Assembly (NCBI GenBank): GCA_016717725.1
Contig: JADKFA010000031.1
Span: 1-50,811 of the forward strand
From: Bacteroidota bacterium
GTDB lineage: Bacteria > Bacteroidota > Bacteroidia > AKYH767-A > OLB10
DNA length: 50,811 bases
Direction: 5' to 3'
Shown piece after piece: positions 49,681-50,811 of the stretch. Under the pieces are notes generated by a model, which had not been told where the DNA came from, ran no database searches, and saw only the letters and a program-made list of their open reading frames with translations. The stretch's first letter is position 1, and each line of letters opens with the position of its first letter. The position numbers and the translations under genes are program-made.

Positions 49681-50811
49681 TTATTGATTGCTGGCAATTC
49701 TATTCTTGCGATCTTGAAAGTATTTGTTAATATCTTCTCGATTTTGTGCGTTAAATGTTTCTTTGGCGGTTAAAAAGCCCTTTCTTCCAACACAAACACC
49801 AAAGTACATGTCTTTATAGCCTTCGGTGGAATGGGCATCCGGATTGATTGAAATTTTGACTCCTTTGCTGATGGCGTATTCAATCCATCGCCAATCTAAA
49901 TCGAGTCGATAAGGATGTGCATTTAATTCGATAACTACATTATATTTCGCACAAGCATCAATCACTTTTTCATGGTCGATAGGGTAGGCGGCTCTGGAAA
50001 GTAAAAGCCGACCTGTTGGATGGCCCAAGATGGTTGTATAGGGATTTTTAATAGCGGCAATAAGTCGCATAGTTGCTTTGTCAACATCCATTCTCAATCC
50101 CGAATGAACAGAAGCAACAATGAAGTCGAAGGATTTCAAAATTTCTTCAGGATAATCTAAACTTCCGTCGGTTAAAATATCTGATTCAATACCAGAAAAT
50201 ATAACAAATGGAGCCAATTCTATATTTAACTTTTTAATTTCTTCTTGCTGCTCGGCAACTCTTTCAATGCTTAATCCACCTGCATAAAAAGCACTTTTAC
50301 TATGATCACAAATACCTAAATATTCATAGCCCGAATTTTTGCATGCCAAGGCCATTTCCTTCAATGTATTTTTACCATCACTGTACGTACTGTGATTATG
50401 CAAAATTCCTTTTAGATCCTTTAACTCAATTAATGCTGAAGGTAAATTTCCATCAAGAGCTCTTGTAATTTCATTTCGTCCTTCTCTCAATTCAGGTTCG
50501 ATGTAAGGGAGTCCGAAAGTTTGGTAGATTTCTAGCTCTGATGTGCATTTTTTCAATTGATTTTCTTCAACAGATTTTAATGCTAAGCATTGTGCTAGAT
50601 GTTCATTGTTTCCTGTTGATTTCCATTGTTGGTAGATGAGTTCTGCTGCAGGAAAAAATTGAATCGAAATAGGTATACCAGTCGAGGCAATTAAATTTAT
50701 TTGGTTGGTTGAAGAGTTTTCAATCGAGAATAGGATTGATGGTAACTTTTCAAATGACTTGTTAATTTTTTCGTGATCTTCACTTTTTGCTATTAGCTGA
50801 ATGTTTGAAAC
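49681..50811 (-). CDS. DNA polymerase X family protein with PHP domain (5' end cut by window edge)
   Basis: 377 codons are open to the window edge; the frame has no stop before 50811, so a Met-like start at 50556 is not the real one. N-terminal visible part (about 1-110) looks like the end of the PolX palm/thumb (PISIQFFPAAELIYQQWKST, then GNNEHL). PHP domain from about 135: HNHSTYSDG, GICDHSKSA, GIESDI, ASVHSG, GHPTGRLLL and INPDAHS, all metal ligands intact, expected to give 3'-5' exonuclease or phosphatase activity. Repair enzyme by family. Ends 40 nt before the start of the GH3-auxin gene. Confidence 0.9.
   Translation of the reverse strand, partial: VSNIQLIAKSEDHEKINKSFEKLPSILFSIENSSTNQINLIASTGIPISIQFFPAAELIYQQWKSTGNNEHLAQCLALKSVEENQLKKCTSELEIYQTFGLPYIEPELREGRNEITRALDGNLPSALIELKDLKGILHNHSTYSDGKNTLKEMALACKNSGYEYLGICDHSKSAFYAGGLSIERVAEQQEEIKKLNIELAPFVIFSGIESDILTDGSLDYPEEILKSFDFIVASVHSGLRMDVDKATMRLIAAIKNPYTTILGHPTGRLLLSRAAYPIDHEKVIDACAKYNVVIELNAHPYRLDLDWRWIEYAISKGVKISINPDAHSTEGYKDMYFGVCVGRKGFLTAKETFNAQNREDINKYFQDRKNRIASNQ

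Overview
The window looks like a chromosomal piece of a Bacteroidota bacterium. The evidence is: TAnnTTTG-type -7 promoter elements in front of many genes; type IX secretion (T9SS) C-terminal sorting domains; a 287-residue primary sigma factor of the Bacteroidota type; a CarboxypepD_reg/TonB-dependent receptor; a DUF4294 protein; the bacillithiol enzyme BshA; and low G+C DNA. I cannot place it below phylum. It is mostly housekeeping DNA, with no phage, transposase, CRISPR or plasmid genes.

Layout. 1-2357: aroK (cut by the window edge), def and ruvX on the minus strand, divergent from dapD. 2689-6850: a beta-N-acetylhexosaminidase/serine hydrolase fusion and bshA. 6869-10395: minus-strand operon of a small carboxypeptidase-regulatory-domain protein, a TonB-dependent receptor and a SUI1/YciH protein. 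10799-14895: rpoD, then tRNA-Arg(TCT), tRNA-Pro(TGG), deoD and tRNA-Ser(GCT), among three different arrays of hairpin-rich non-coding tandem repeats. 14972-21380: peptide-type ABC transporter (binding protein plus two permeases, no ATPase), a tryptophanase-like lyase and queD. 21391-28099: secreted protein, TPR hybrid histidine kinase, ribH, YfgM-like TPR protein, low-molecular-weight phosphatase, dnaA. 28190-33819: split 5'-nucleotidase, thioesterase, and the operon ribD - EamA transporter - yigZ - M42 peptidase. 33898-39297: prmC, sucC, accC, DUF4294 protein, esterase. 39298-44276: two T9SS cargo genes between a palindrome cluster (which also holds a dead T9SS tail) and a 175-bp tandem array. 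44277-50811: prfC, OmpH/Skp-like protein, deoxynucleoside kinase, propeller-like secreted protein, GH3-auxin-type synthetase and a PolX/PHP protein cut by the window edge.

Four genes (5'-nucleotidase N-domain, EamA transporter, sucC, prfC) are broken by five single-base indels, each next to a short run. Translating across them restores conserved family sequence. I read this mainly as assembly or sequencing error, and have annotated the full genes.

The most unusual content is intergenic. Downstream of tRNA-Arg, two repeat units derive from the 3' half of the tRNA gene, carry extra hairpins around the T-loop, and each is linked to a copy of the tRNA terminator. This resembles in layout the rtT repeats of the E. 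coli tyrT operon. A 209-bp duplication, a 120-bp x5 array beside tRNA-Ser, a CCCC-NNN-GGGG palindrome cluster and a 175-bp x3 array add to this. Several start codons lie exactly 4 nt after a -7 element, which predicts leaderless mRNAs.
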